A DNA stretch of 64,000 nucleotides, from the NCBI RefSeq assembly GCF_003130705.1, contig NZ_CP021354.1, positions 6,510,001 through 6,574,000 of the forward strand, read 5' to 3'. The notes under the pieces are model-generated. The model was not told the DNA's origin. It did no database searches and worked only from the letters and a program-made list of their open reading frames with translations. A program made the translations under genes and the position numbers. The DNA comes from Rhodococcus oxybenzonivorans (GTDB lineage: Bacteria > Actinomycetota > Actinomycetes > Mycobacteriales > Mycobacteriaceae). Shown here piece by piece: positions 35,251 to 49,974 of the stretch (position 1 is the stretch's first letter; the number at the start of each line of letters is the position of its first letter).

Positions 35251-35333
35251 GTTTCCTCCAAATAGCGGCGGCGAAGTCCGCGCCACCCTGCCTGTCCTGC
35301 CGGTGAGCGGCGCGGATCGAACGCCCTGGTATG

Positions 35334-35344
35334 TGTGACTCACA
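35334..35344. promoter_or_regulatory. Palindrome TGTGA-C-TCACA upstream of permease 1
   Basis: An 11-base palindrome 84 bases before the permease start. It also overlaps a CRP-like arrangement TGTGA-N6-TCACC (35334-35349). The same TGTGA-N-TCACA element occurs upstream of the paralogous permease (39319-39329), pointing to a shared regulator. Confidence 0.55.
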
Positions 35345-35451
35345 TCACCTTTGCGGGAGTCACCTCACATTACGACTCGGAGATACAGACCGCCCAGAAC
35401 CAGATCTGAGGGAAGGAGAGGGACCAGGGGGCGCGGGGGACTCCCGCAGTT

Positions 35452-36618
35452 TCAGAGCGGCAGCGCATCGCCCGGTTCGGGGAGGCAACCTTCGAAGGTG
35501 CGGCGTGCGCATTCGGAGATCACCTCGGCAACATTGCCCCGGTGGGCAAGGGTCTGGCGTTGGCGGATAGCCCCGTTGCCCTGATCGAGCACCGACGCCA
35601 GCGACGTGGTCACCTGCCAGTACTCGCCGAGTTCCGCCAGAGCCGGCTTGACGTGTGCCAGAAGCTGGTACACCAGGCGGTGCGCGGGCATTCGGTGCGC
35701 GGTCACCGGATCGAGACCGTGCCCGGCGAGCCCGTCGCGGGCCGCCAACCAGCACGCCCCGCGCAGCACCTGCTGATCGATCGCCGGCGCCGACTCGCCG
35801 CGGTGAATCGCCTTGATCGCGGTCATGACCAACGCGTGCACCAGGGTGGTCAGGGTCATCGTCTCCTTGATGGTGGCGGGGACGTCACTGATCCGGATCT
35901 CGACAGTGGGGAGATGATTCGACACCCGCACATCCCAATAGACCATGCCGGTGTCGAGGATGGCGCCGGTCTCGAGCATCACTTGCACCGCGTCGTCGTA
36001 ATGCTGCGCGGACTGGAAGTACGGTGGCGGTCCCGCGCTGGGCCACCGGCCGAACAGGACGTACCGCCAGCTCGCATAACCGGTGTCGAGGCCGCCGGCG
36101 ATGGGGGAATTGGCGGTCAGCGCCAGCAGCGCCGGCAACCAGGGCCGCAGATGGTTGCTCACCTGCACCGCTTGCTCGCGGTCCTCGATGCCGACGTGCA
36201 CGTGACAGCCACACATCACGCCCGTGGAGAGGGCGCCGAAGCGCTCGGCCATCTGCTGATACCTCGGTGTGTCGGTAATCGAATTCGAATTCGGTGGCGG
36301 GTCGTACATCGGCGTTCCGACTGCCAGGAGCTGGCATCCCGTGCGGGCAGCGGCGTCGGCGGTTACCGCGCGCGATTCACACAACTGATCGCGCAGATCG
36401 CGGATGTGGGTGCCGACCGACGTCGACGTTTCGATCTGGCAGCGACAGAACTCGCGCTGGAGGACGATGCCCAGCTCGTTCCCGGCCTCGCACACCTCGG
36501 TGTTGTACAGACTGGGTCGTCCGGTGTTCGGGTCGACGAGGACGAACTCCTCCTCCACCCCCAGAGTCGGACCCGCCGGGAGAAACGAGCTACTCGTCGG
36601 CACGGTGGTGGTTGCCAT
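35452..36618 (-). CDS. YbdK-family carboxylate-amine ligase (GCS2 fold)
   Basis: 388 residues of the glutamate-cysteine ligase 2 family. It has the N-terminal [18 protein letters not shown] with the metal-binding Glu residues, [38 protein letters not shown] and [20 protein letters not shown]. Family members join a carboxylate such as glutamate to an amine or cysteine with ATP; the weak gamma-glutamyl-cysteine ligase activity of E. coli YbdK is known, but the physiological product is not. In an actinobacterium using mycothiol and ergothioneine, EgtA-like activity is possible but the sequence looks more like generic YbdK. ATG 36618 has GGAGGT upstream. It stands alone on the minus strand. Confidence 0.85.
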   Translation of the reverse strand: MATTTVPTSSSFLPAGPTLGVEEEFVLVDPNTGRPSLYNTEVCEAGNELGIVLQREFCRCQIETSTSVGTHIRDLRDQLCESRAVTADAAARTGCQLLAVGTPMYDPPPNSNSITDTPRYQQMAERFGALSTGVMCGCHVHVGIEDREQAVQVSNHLRPWLPALLALTANSPIAGGLDTGYASWRYVLFGRWPSAGPPPYFQSAQHYDDAVQVMLETGAILDTGMVYWDVRVSNHLPTVEIRISDVPATIKETMTLTTLVHALVMTAIKAIHRGESAPAIDQQVLRGACWLAARDGLAGHGLDPVTAHRMPAHRLVYQLLAHVKPALAELGEYWQVTTSLASVLDQGNGAIRQRQTLAHRGNVAEVISECARRTFEGCLPEPGDALPL

Positions 36619-36700
36619 TTTCGTACCTCCAACCCACGAATACCACCAACTTTACGAGCATCCAGGCTGTTCCTGCGCGGGCCCGCTCAGTGCGCAACGA

Positions 36701-37960
36701 TCAGCCGCGGCACCCGGGATTTCCGGGGAATGCCGGTACACCGAATCGGCATCCGACCTCGGTGACGGCGTGCAGGCGCTCGACCGGCTGCCGGACTTCC
36801 AGCGCCGGCAGAAGGCCGTCGAGCAGGAGTGCATTCTTCGTCTCAGGTGCCGTGGCCCGGGCATCGAGAGTTCCGCGAATTCGTGCGAAGTCGACGAGCT
36901 CGTCGTAGACCATCGACAGCGCCGCCTCTGTGGTCTGATCCTCAGGCGCGAGCCCGGCGAAATCCACACCGGTCTCGTACTCGTGACGGACTGCGTGCGG
37001 ACCCTGGTCACACGTGGGTTTGTTCAGATCGATCCGGAACTCCGGCCGATCCGGCGATGGCGGACTGATCGTCCCGGCGTCGGTGCAGACATGATGCGAA
37101 ATGCGGTCACCGAGTGCGTGAAGGTAGATGCCGATCCTCGCGTTCGAAGATTCGCTACCGATCCAGGAATCGAATTGCGACGATCGGACTTCCCCCGAAA
37201 TGACTTGCTGGCCGGTCACGTTGGTGAATGGGATTGCGATCGGGGTCTCGAGGCTGTACACACCGTTGATCTGCACAGGCCGATCGTCTCCGTAACACCC
37301 TGTGCCGGTGGCATAGTCGCCGTCTGCGGACAGATTGGTGAAGCCTGCCGTGCACAGGGGAGTGCTACTACCCGGGCCTGCCATCGCCCAGCGCCGCACG
37401 TGCGTGAGCATGACCTCGTGTCGGGGATCACCGATATCGGGTCGCGAGCCGTCGGGTTCGGGATCGAGCGGTCCACGCATCGTCGGCAGGAAGTGGAACA
37501 GAAACCCACCGGTGGCGAAGTGGGTGCGCACGAGGCCGCCGATGTCCTTGGTGGTCCACGCGTCCGAGTCGGGGACGAGTCGGCCGTTGATGTCGCGCGG
37601 CGCGAAGGTGCCGAGGTCGGTCGCTTCGTCGTATGCCGCGATCCAATAGGCATCTCGCTCTGAGAAGCCGACGGTGCGGGCGATGATGTACGTGGAGTCG
37701 GCGTGCACGAGGCTGCGTCCACCGAGCGGTTGACGCAGGGTGTACCCGTAGCGCGCAAATGCCTCGAGGCCGCAGATCGGGCCGTTGGGGTCGTCGAGCG
37801 AACAGCTGGGTGGAAGAGGCGCGCAATTGTGTGGCGGTGCACCGTCCGGGCTATAGCAGATGTCTTCGGCGAAGCCATACGCCGAAGGTGGGGAGGCGAT
37901 GAACGCGGCAGCGACCAGCGTCAGTGCCACGGTGGCCAATCTCCGAATGGAACCATTCAT
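36701..37960 (-). CDS. Secreted protein of unknown function
   Basis: 419 residues with a clear Sec signal peptide (MNGSIRRLATVALTLVAAAF then IASPPSAYG, cleavage near residue 30). The mature part is Cys-rich (CYSPDGAPPHNCAPLPPSC, GPICG, PLCTAGF, GTGCYG, CTDAGT, CDQG), which suggests several disulfides. It contains IGIYLHALGDRISHHVCTD, an H-x3-D-x3-HH arrangement like the zinc sites of phospholipase-C-type or S1/P1-type exported hydrolases, but I cannot assign a family. The start ATG 37960 has GAGAGG 9 bases upstream; a TTG two codons earlier is less likely. No operon partners. Confidence 0.7.
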   Translation of the reverse strand: MNGSIRRLATVALTLVAAAFIASPPSAYGFAEDICYSPDGAPPHNCAPLPPSCSLDDPNGPICGLEAFARYGYTLRQPLGGRSLVHADSTYIIARTVGFSERDAYWIAAYDEATDLGTFAPRDINGRLVPDSDAWTTKDIGGLVRTHFATGGFLFHFLPTMRGPLDPEPDGSRPDIGDPRHEVMLTHVRRWAMAGPGSSTPLCTAGFTNLSADGDYATGTGCYGDDRPVQINGVYSLETPIAIPFTNVTGQQVISGEVRSSQFDSWIGSESSNARIGIYLHALGDRISHHVCTDAGTISPPSPDRPEFRIDLNKPTCDQGPHAVRHEYETGVDFAGLAPEDQTTEAALSMVYDELVDFARIRGTLDARATAPETKNALLLDGLLPALEVRQPVERLHAVTEVGCRFGVPAFPGNPGCRG

Positions 37961-38240
37961 CGACAAGCACCTCTCCGGTCGCCCTGTGCTTCCACGTTAA
38001 CACCGGAGCCGTGACCAGAACTCGATATCCGCGGAGTCATGTATGCGGCGGTCTCTGGGAGGCGGGACGTATTTGACTGTGTCGAAACGGTTTTACAACT
38101 TCGACTATCCAAACGCGTTCAGGGTGACGATTACTAACCCTCAGGTGACTGTTCACACCCGCCCATCTGCCGGACGCTGAGAACGTCAGAACGGAACCCT
38201 CAGAGGAAGAAGTCCCCTCGATCGAAAGGACATCACCACT

Positions 38241-39167
38241 GTGTCGCACAACCTCGGCACCACTGTCCCCGCCGCGCACGATCACGAGTTGGCGCGAACC
38301 GCCGCGCCCACCGTCGAATCCGGCCCGAAGCGAGTCCGCCACCACTGGACCCTCACCCGGACAGGCCTCTACCTTCTGCTCGCCGCCCTACCGCTACTGG
38401 CGATCTCGGCGCAGGTGTTCGGTGTCGTGCCGATGAACACCACCGGCGCGCTGGTGATCATTCCACTCGCGGCCGCCCTCGCGGTGTTGTGCGTATTTGC
38501 TCCGCACCCGATCGACCGCATCGTCGGCCATGGCCTCGGCTGGGGGATGTTCGCGTGTCTGGTCTACGACATCTTTCGCCTCGACACCGTGTACCTGCTC
38601 GACCTGTGGGGCGACTTCATTCCGAAAATGGGTACCTGGCTCCACTCGGGATCCGACACCCGGACCGGCGCAGTCGTCGGTTATCTCTGGCGTTACATCG
38701 GTGACGGAGGCGGAATCGGAATCGGTTTCTTTCTCATCGCCCTCGCCTTGGGCCTTCAGCACTTGTCACGCCGCACGGTCGTCCTCACCTCCGTCGCCTT
38801 TGCGGTGTTCCCGGTGTGGGCCGGCCTCATCGCCACGGTCGCCCTGTCGCCGGACGGGCAGCAAGCCATGTTTCCGCTCACGCCGACGACGCTCGCACTC
38901 TCATTGATCGGGCACCTGATCTTCGGGCTCGTACTCGGCCTCGGCTTCCTGCGGGCGCGGCACAGCGTCGGCCGGCACTGGCCCTGGTCGCCGCTCCTCC
39001 CGGCGGCGCGGAGAGCGGGTCGCCGGACCCATCCGTCCCATGGCCGACCTGCCTCACGCTTGCGGTCAGCGGTTCGGTTGCCGGCCCGTGCCAGGCGCCC
39101 GCGCAGTGCGGCGCTGATGCAGGCATGCGGTGAGTGCGGCGCGACTGCCCGTGACACCGACGGCTAG
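38241..39167 (+). CDS. Multi-pass membrane protein, unknown function
   Basis: 308 residues. After a 40-residue histidine- and charge-rich N-terminus come about seven hydrophobic segments (GLYLLLAALPLLAISAQVFG, GALVIIPLAAALAVLCVFAP, GWGMFACLVYDIFRLDTVYL, GIGIGFFLIALALGLQHLS and others). The C-terminal 55 residues are very basic and proline-rich with CGECG near the end, unlike the rest, which may be a frame drift or a disordered tail. Short segments such as DRIVGHGLGWGMFACLVYDI resemble nothing I can name. The GTG start is preceded by GAAAGGA. A strong terminator follows within 5 bases of the stop, so it is a single-gene unit. Confidence 0.6.
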   Translation: MSHNLGTTVPAAHDHELARTAAPTVESGPKRVRHHWTLTRTGLYLLLAALPLLAISAQVFGVVPMNTTGALVIIPLAAALAVLCVFAPHPIDRIVGHGLGWGMFACLVYDIFRLDTVYLLDLWGDFIPKMGTWLHSGSDTRTGAVVGYLWRYIGDGGGIGIGFFLIALALGLQHLSRRTVVLTSVAFAVFPVWAGLIATVALSPDGQQAMFPLTPTTLALSLIGHLIFGLVLGLGFLRARHSVGRHWPWSPLLPAARRAGRRTHPSHGRPASRLRSAVRLPARARRPRSAALMQACGECGATARDTDG

Positions 39168-39171
39168 GACT

Positions 39172-39210
39172 TTCGATACGCCTGCGTGTTGGTCACGCAG
39201 GCGTATCGAA
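39172..39210 (+). terminator. Strong hairpin terminator
   Basis: TTCGATACGCCTGCGTG pairs perfectly with CACGCAGGCGTATCGAA around a 5-base loop, a 17-bp stem just after the stop of the membrane-protein gene. It may work in both directions. Confidence 0.85.
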
Positions 39211-39318
39211 CGGTCCCCGCCCTCTCGCGTACCTCCCAATTCCTCCTCACCTGGATCTGGACCCCAGAGGCGTGCCCGAACTGGCACTGTGCTCCCCTCC
39301 ACACCCTCCATACAGTGT

Positions 39319-39329
39319 TGTGAATCACA
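39319..39329. promoter_or_regulatory. Palindrome TGTGA-A-TCACA upstream of permease 2
   Basis: Same element as 35334-35344, here 136 bases before the start of the second APC permease. The flanking bases (GTGT on the left, CACC on the right) extend the partial symmetry. Confidence 0.55.
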
Positions 39330-39464
39330 CCAACAGTTCAGTTCGCGGTAGATCGTCTCCCGTATCTCCCGCCGGCACTGTTCTCCGTTCCGAACCGCCG
39401 ACGGTCCGCCCCCGGATCGCGATGGCGACCTGACGATCCCGGTCAGCGCACAGTGGAGGAAGAC

Positions 39465-40937
39465 GTGACCTCAACACCACCCCCGGTCCGAACTCAGGAC
39501 TCCGGCCTCGGAAAAGGCCTGAAGAAACGGCACATGAACCTCATCGCCCTCGGTGGCGTGATCGGTGCCGGATTGTTCGTCGGCAGCGGCGTCGTCATCG
39601 AGAACGCCGGCCCGGCAGCGATCGTGTCGTTCCTGATCGCGGGGGTCATCACCCTCCTGATCATGCGGATGCTCGCGGAAATGGCGGTGGCGAGGCCCGT
39701 CGTCGGATCGTTCTACGTCTACGCCCGGGAAGCGCTCGGTAATCGCGCCGGCTTCTCCGTCGGGTGGATGTACTGGTACTTCTTCGTCATCGTCGTCGCC
39801 GTCGAGGCCATTGCGGGCGGGCGCATACTGCAGCTGTATCTACCGTCCGCGCCGCTGTGGATCCTCAGTCTCGGCCTCCTCGTCATCCTGACCTGTACCA
39901 ATCTTGTCTCTGCGCGTTCATTCGGCGAGTTCGAGTACTGGTTCTCCTCGATCAAGGTGATCGCGATCGTCCTCTTCCTGGGGTTGGGCGCACTCTGGAT
40001 CACCGGACTGTGGCCCGACTCGACTCCCGGAGTCGCGAACCTCGTCAGCCACGGCGGGTTCGCCCCCCTCGGTTGGGGCGCGGTGCTCGCGGCGGTCGTC
40101 CCCTGCGTCGCCTTCTTCACCGGCGCGGAGATCGTGACCATCGCGGCGGCCGAATCAGCGGAGCCGAAGAAGGCGGTTGCCCGGGCGATGCGCTCCATCG
40201 TGGTCCGGATCATCACGTTCTACGTCGGCTCCATCTTCGTCGTCGTCGCGGTCGTGCCGTGGAGCACCGAGGCCGTCGGAGTCAGCCCCTATGCAGCAGC
40301 CCTCTCGGCCCTGCACATTCCCGGAGTCGCCACGATCATGAACATCGTCATCCTCACCGCGGTGCTGTCCTGCCTGAACTCGGCGCTCTACACCTCCTCC
40401 CGAATGCTGTTCGCCCTCACTCGGAACGGCGACGCCCCCCGGATGTTCACGCACCTGTCCCGCGGCGGGGTGCCACGGCGCGCGATCCTGGCCGGCACTG
40501 TGATCGGGTATGCATCCGTGGTCGCGGCCTTCGTCTCCCCGGACCTGGTGTTCTCGTTCCTGGTGAACTCCTACGGCGCCGTCGCGCTCTTCGTCTACCT
40601 CATGATCGCCCTCTCCCAAGTCGCCCTGCGTAAGAAGCTCGAAGCGCAGGACCCCTCGGCCCTCAGCCTGAAGATGTGGCTGTTCCCGTGGCTGAGCTAC
40701 GCGACCATCGGATTGATGGGTGCCGTGATTGCCGCGATGGCGGTTCTGCCCACTACCCGTTCGCAGTTCTGGCTCAGTGTGGTGACCCTGGTCTTCATCC
40801 TGATCGGATACGAATTCCGCCGTCGCAGCCGGGCCGGCGCGGAACCGCAGGGCACCGTCCCTGCGGCCGAAGAAGCATCGGCGCCCAACCCCGAAGCGGA
40901 ACAACTCGTCGGAGTTTCAGCGCGCGAGCAACTCTGA
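39465..40937 (+). CDS. APC-superfamily amino acid permease (paralogue 2)
   Basis: 490 residues, the close relative of the permease at 33703-35250: [80 protein letters not shown] and [20 protein letters not shown] are shared almost word for word, so the two arose by an older duplication. About twelve helices are predicted; the C-terminal tail differs between the two. I take GTG 39465, which follows GGAGGAAGAC; an in-frame GTG 12 bases earlier is inside that site. Substrate unknown, but the shared upstream palindrome implies common control. A terminator follows, separating it from glnX. Confidence 0.88.
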   Translation: MTSTPPPVRTQDSGLGKGLKKRHMNLIALGGVIGAGLFVGSGVVIENAGPAAIVSFLIAGVITLLIMRMLAEMAVARPVVGSFYVYAREALGNRAGFSVGWMYWYFFVIVVAVEAIAGGRILQLYLPSAPLWILSLGLLVILTCTNLVSARSFGEFEYWFSSIKVIAIVLFLGLGALWITGLWPDSTPGVANLVSHGGFAPLGWGAVLAAVVPCVAFFTGAEIVTIAAAESAEPKKAVARAMRSIVVRIITFYVGSIFVVVAVVPWSTEAVGVSPYAAALSALHIPGVATIMNIVILTAVLSCLNSALYTSSRMLFALTRNGDAPRMFTHLSRGGVPRRAILAGTVIGYASVVAAFVSPDLVFSFLVNSYGAVALFVYLMIALSQVALRKKLEAQDPSALSLKMWLFPWLSYATIGLMGAVIAAMAVLPTTRSQFWLSVVTLVFILIGYEFRRRSRAGAEPQGTVPAAEEASAPNPEAEQLVGVSAREQL

Positions 40938-40954
40938 CGAACCCCCATCGAATC

Positions 40955-40988
40955 CGAGGACAGGGACCGGACCGGGTCCCTGTCCTCG
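40955..40988 (+). terminator. Terminator after permease 2
   Basis: CGAGGACAGGGACC pairs perfectly with GGTCCCTGTCCTCG around a 6-base loop, followed by a short T-rich stretch (GTTTCTGTG). It lies 18 bases after the stop codon. Confidence 0.85.
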
Positions 40989-41078
40989 TTTCTGTGTCCG
41001 GCCCCCGACATCGACTTTTCGGCACGATACGGCGAAAATCGGGCACACTGGCAGAACACCTCGGCGGAGGAGGACACC

Positions 41079-42409
41079 GTGTTCCACCGCGGAGACAACG
41101 CCGTCACCGAAGAGCACTCGCTGGACGAGTCACTGCTCGTCGAGCCCGAATCCCGCCGGCAGCCCTGGCGCGAATTTCTTGCCTCGACACCGGGCCGGCT
41201 CTCCGTGCTGGGCATCGCACTGGTGACTGCAGCACTCGCGACCGGGGCCATCGCGTCGGCCGCGATCGGTGCCCGTCAACAGCGGATCGACGTACTACGG
41301 ACGCATACCGAACCGCTCGCGTACGCCGCGGAAGCTCTGTACAGCTCTCTGTCGATCGCCGATGCCGCAGCCACGACCTCCTTCATTTCCGGTGGAATCG
41401 AACCCCGCGAGGTACGCAACCGGTACAACCAGGCGATCGGTGATGCATCGAACGCCCTGGTGACTGCGTCGAACGGAGTGTCTTCGACGGACGCCGGGGC
41501 GCTGCGCCTGCTGTCGGAGGTGTCCAGGCACATGTCCGTGTACACCACGCTCGTCGCGACCGCCCGCGCCAACAACCGGTCGGGCAATCCGGTGGGCGTC
41601 GCCTATCTGGGTGACGCGTCGGCCCTGATGCAGGACACCATCCTGCCTGCAGCCGAGCGTCTGTACATCGAACAGTCGCGGTCCGTCGCCGACACACAGG
41701 CCCACGGTGCCCGGCTGCCGCGCGCCGCATTCGTCGTCACCGCGGGACTGCTGATCGCACTCGTCCTCGCCCAGGTCTACCTGGCGCGCAAGAGTAAGCG
41801 ACGCGTCAACCCCGGTCTCGTCGTTGCCTCACTTCTCACCGCAACCCTCCTGGTGTGGCTGGCCGCGGCCGCACTGGTCTCCACATCGGCGATCGATCGG
41901 GCGAGAAGCGAAGGGGCACAACCACTCGCCACCATCACACAATCACGCATTCTCGCCCAGCAGGCACGGGCGGACGAGACACTGGCATTGTTGCAGCGCG
42001 GCTCCGACGAGCAGTCCGAGATCGATTACGAGGCGCACTCCTCCGCACTGGCCGACGCCCTCGGACGGTTACAGAGCGACGCGCGACCCGAGGTTGCCGA
42101 CGCGCTTGCCGCGCTGGACGGGTGGCGGGCCGCCCACGAGATGTTGCAGCAAAGTCTCGCGGCCGGCGACTACTCGGGTGCGAGCGCCCTCGCCATCGGT
42201 TCGGGCGAGATCGCGTCGACCGCTCGGTTCGCCGCCCTGGACGAATCTCTCCGGACCGGCATCGAGCGATTTCGCACCGAGGAACTGGACGGAATGGCCG
42301 CAGCGTATCGGTCGTTGTCGCTGCTCGCGGTGGGTAGCATGGTGATCGGCGTCCTCTGCGGGTTCGCCGTCGGTGGGGGGATCTGGCCAAGACTGAACGA
42401 GTACCACTG

Positions 42410-42410
<1 letters not shown>
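41079..42410 (+). CDS. glnX: GlnX-type membrane protein of the PknG sensing pathway
   Basis: 443 residues. It has an N-terminal transmembrane helix (LSVLGIALVTAALATGAIAS), a long extracytoplasmic helical region, two central helices (AAFVVTAGLLIALVLAQVYL and LVVASLLTATLLVWLAAAAL), a second extracytoplasmic region and a C-terminal helix (LSLLAVGSMVIGVLCGFAVG). This layout, and its place before glnH and pknG, fits GlnX of mycobacteria and corynebacteria, which passes the signal from the lipoprotein GlnH to the cytosolic kinase PknG. GTG 41079 has GGAGGAGG in front. Its stop overlaps the glnH start (TGATG), so the two are coupled. Confidence 0.88.
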
Positions 42411-47820
<5,410 letters not shown>

Positions 47821-47846
47821 GCCACCAGTGTTGCGCCCACCCCACG

Positions 47847-48722
47847 TCACCGCAACGCTTCGCGCGCCCCCTCGCGGACGGCACCGGTGAGGGCCGTGAG
47901 TAGCGGCGATTCCAACTTCCACCGCTGCCAGTACAACGGTACATCGATCGGTCGCGCCGGATCGAGCTCGACCAGTCCGTGGTCGCTGCCCGTGTGCAGT
48001 TCGGGGAGCAGTCCCCAGCCGAGCCCGTAGTGGACCGCGTCCGAAAATGCCGAGGAACCCGGAACGAAGTGCCGCGGTGGATGCACTCGTCGTCGAGTGA
48101 ACCCCCGCAGGAATCTGGCCTGCAGCTCATCCTTGCGGTCGAAGTCGAGCATGGGGGCGACTGCCAGAGCCTCTGCGGTCGGCCCGTCCGGGAACCAGTG
48201 ATCGGCGAACTCACGGCTGCACAGTGCGCGGTACCGCATCGATCCGAGTGTTTCCACCGTGCATCCCTGCACCGGCTCCGAAACGGACGTCACCGCCGCC
48301 ATCACCGTTCCCTCCCGCAGCAGCGCCGTGGAGTGGTACTCGTCTTCGCGGTGCAGGTCGAACAGCACACGATGTTCCGGTGCCAACCGGGCTAGGGCCG
48401 GGATCATCCAGGTCGACAGCGAATCCGCGTTCACGACGAGGGGCAGCGTGCTCGTCTGCGCAGTATTCGGATTGAGCGAGGCCATCGTCTCCTGCTCGAG
48501 GTGGGCCACTTGCCGTGCGAGGGTGAGCACCACGCGCCCCGAGTCCGTGGCCCGCGCCGGTTTCACCCGCTGCACCAGCACGCGTCCCACCTGTTGCTCG
48601 AGCGCCTTGATGCGCTGGCTCACGGCGGACGGTGTGATGTGCAGGGTTCGGGCCGCCGCCTCGAACGTGCCTTCGTCGATAACGGCGGCAAATGTGCGAA
48701 GCGCGGCGAGGTCCAGCTCCAT
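47847..48722 (-). CDS. lysG: LysR-family regulator of lysine/arginine export (LysG/ArgP-like)
   Basis: 291 residues. The HTH is MELDLAALRTFAAVIDEGTF, EAAARTLHITPSAVSQRIKA, LEQQVGRVLVQRVKPARATD. The effector part (LPLVVNADSLSTWMIPALAR, GCTVETLGSMRYRALCSREF) matches the ArgP/LysG group. It is divergent from lysE, the classical arrangement in Corynebacterium in which LysG activates lysE when basic amino acids rise. The start at ATG 48722 lacks a good ribosome site. The gap between the two genes carries an inverted repeat that could be the operator. Confidence 0.9.
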   Translation of the reverse strand: MELDLAALRTFAAVIDEGTFEAAARTLHITPSAVSQRIKALEQQVGRVLVQRVKPARATDSGRVVLTLARQVAHLEQETMASLNPNTAQTSTLPLVVNADSLSTWMIPALARLAPEHRVLFDLHREDEYHSTALLREGTVMAAVTSVSEPVQGCTVETLGSMRYRALCSREFADHWFPDGPTAEALAVAPMLDFDRKDELQARFLRGFTRRRVHPPRHFVPGSSAFSDAVHYGLGWGLLPELHTGSDHGLVELDPARPIDVPLYWQRWKLESPLLTALTGAVREGAREALR

Positions 48723-48732
48723 GTGAAGCAAT

Positions 48733-48758
48733 GCTAATGGCAATGAAGGATAATTAGC
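48733..48758. promoter_or_regulatory. Inverted repeat in the lysG-lysE gap
   Basis: GCTAAT and ATTAGC, separated by 14 bases, lie in the AT-rich 72-base gap between the divergent genes. This is a plausible LysG-binding site because it is the only AT-rich symmetric element there. Confidence 0.5.
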
Positions 48759-48794
48759 TGGCCTGATGCAGGGCGGCTTCGTAGCGTGGTGTCC

Positions 48795-49415
48795 ATGGAC
48801 TTCACACCCAGTGTGCTCACGGCAGCAGCGGGCTTCGGCACCGGTCTGTCACTGATCGTCGCGATCGGCGCCCAGAACGCTTTCGTACTGAGGCAGGGCA
48901 TCGTCCGCCGACACGTCCTTCCCGTCGTCGCTCTCTGCGCGGTCTCCGACGTCATCCTCATCGGACTCGGGATCAGCGGAATTGCCACGATCCTCAGCCA
49001 CGCGCCCGGTGCGATCACCGTCATCCGCTGGGCAGGAGCAGCGTTCCTGCTGGCCTACGCGGCGTTCGCGGCGCGTCGAGCCCTACGTCCCGGGACCCTC
49101 GACACTCCGCAGGAAGTCGGGTCTGCCACACTCGCCACCGCGGTCCTCACCTGCCTCGCACTGACCTGGCTGAACCCGCACGTCTACCTCGACACGGTGC
49201 TGATGCTCGGATCGGTCGCCAACAATCAAGGAGATCCCGGGCGTTGGCTGTTCGGCCTCGGAGCGGCCGTCGCGAGCGTCAGCTGGTTCCTCGCCCTCGG
49301 CTACGGCGCCCGATTCCTGCACCGAGTATTCGCCCGTCCCGCCGCCTGGCGGGCACTCGACGCCGGTATCGCCGCGCTGATGCTCACGCTCGGCATCACA
49401 TTGGTGGTTTCATAG
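48795..49415 (+). CDS. lysE: LysE-family basic amino acid exporter
   Basis: 206 residues, six helices. The N-terminus (GTGLSLIVAIGAQNAFVLRQ GI) is the LysE signature, followed by VVALCAVSDVILIGLGISG, WAGAAFLLAYAAFAARRALR and LTCLALTWLNPHVYLDTVLM with the conserved LNPHxYLD. It pumps lysine or arginine out with the proton motive force. ATG 48795 lacks a clear ribosome site, so translation may be leaderless. Control by the divergent LysG is expected. A small inverted repeat (GTCAAC-TCGAG-GTTGAC) spans the stop codon region. Confidence 0.9.
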   Translation: MDFTPSVLTAAAGFGTGLSLIVAIGAQNAFVLRQGIVRRHVLPVVALCAVSDVILIGLGISGIATILSHAPGAITVIRWAGAAFLLAYAAFAARRALRPGTLDTPQEVGSATLATAVLTCLALTWLNPHVYLDTVLMLGSVANNQGDPGRWLFGLGAAVASVSWFLALGYGARFLHRVFARPAAWRALDAGIAALMLTLGITLVVS

Positions 49416-49516
49416 TCAACTCGAGGTTGACGTGCCTCGCCGGGTCGACCAATACTTGGCAGCGTGCCCTCGCAATCGAGTCAGCCGCTGTCGGACGCGA
49501 ACGTCAGGGAGTCGTA

Positions 49517-49930
49517 ATGGAACCCGTGCAGCGATTCTCCGCTGCCCGCGTCGCCCGGCTCGCTACCGCCGGACCCGACGGAGCACCGCATCTCGTACCG
49601 TTGGTCTTCGCCCTCGCCGAGGACAAAATCTACTCGTGCGTCGACTTCAAACCCAAGCGCACCACGGCATTACGACGACTGAAGAACATCGCCGCGAATC
49701 CGTCCGTCAGCATGCTCGTCGATCACTACGACGACGACTGGGACCAGCTGTGGTGGGTGCGGGTGGACGGCGTGGCCGAGGTACTCGACGCGACCACCGC
49801 GGAAGGAACCGCCGCCATCGACGCTCTCGCCGCCAAATACCCGCAGTACGCCGCGCGCCGTCCGCAGGGACCGGTAATCACCGTCCGCTCCCTGCGCTGG
49901 CATCACTGGTCCGCCGTGAGTACTTCTTAA
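49517..49930 (+). CDS. PPOX-class, probable F420-dependent protein (TIGR03668-like)
   Basis: 137 residues of the pyridoxamine-phosphate-oxidase split-barrel fold. It shows AARVARLATAGPDGAPHLVP, LVFALAEDKIYSCVDFKPKR, LRRLKNIAANPSVSMLVDHY, DDDWDQLWWVRVDGVAEVLD and the C-terminal SLRWHHWS. This matches the actinobacterial Rv0121-type group that is thought to use F420; the reaction is unknown. ATG 49517 has GGGAG upstream. The last residues (VSTS) and the stop codon lie inside a 40-nt hairpin element that recurs after leuS. Confidence 0.82.
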   Translation: MEPVQRFSAARVARLATAGPDGAPHLVPLVFALAEDKIYSCVDFKPKRTTALRRLKNIAANPSVSMLVDHYDDDWDQLWWVRVDGVAEVLDATTAEGTAAIDALAAKYPQYAARRPQGPVITVRSLRWHHWSAVSTS

Positions 49931-49955
49931 CACTGGGGCGTTGAGAAGTGCTCAC
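49916..49955 (+). repeat. 40-nt hairpin element, copy 1 (terminator overlapping a stop codon)
   Basis: GTGAGTACTTCTTAAC and GTTGAGAAGTGCTCAC form a 16-bp stem with two G-U wobbles in the plus-strand RNA, around an 8-base loop. The stop codon of the PPOX gene is inside the left arm. The element matches copy 2 at 57639-57678 (read on the minus strand) in all but the loop and one arm base. Confidence 0.8.
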
Positions 49956-49974
49956 GGGCGCTAGCCTCGGGTCC

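Noticed and set aside
33721..35265. Plus-strand frame of 514 codons opposite permease 1
   Set aside because: Rich in Asp, Arg, His and Gln as expected for the complement of membrane helices.
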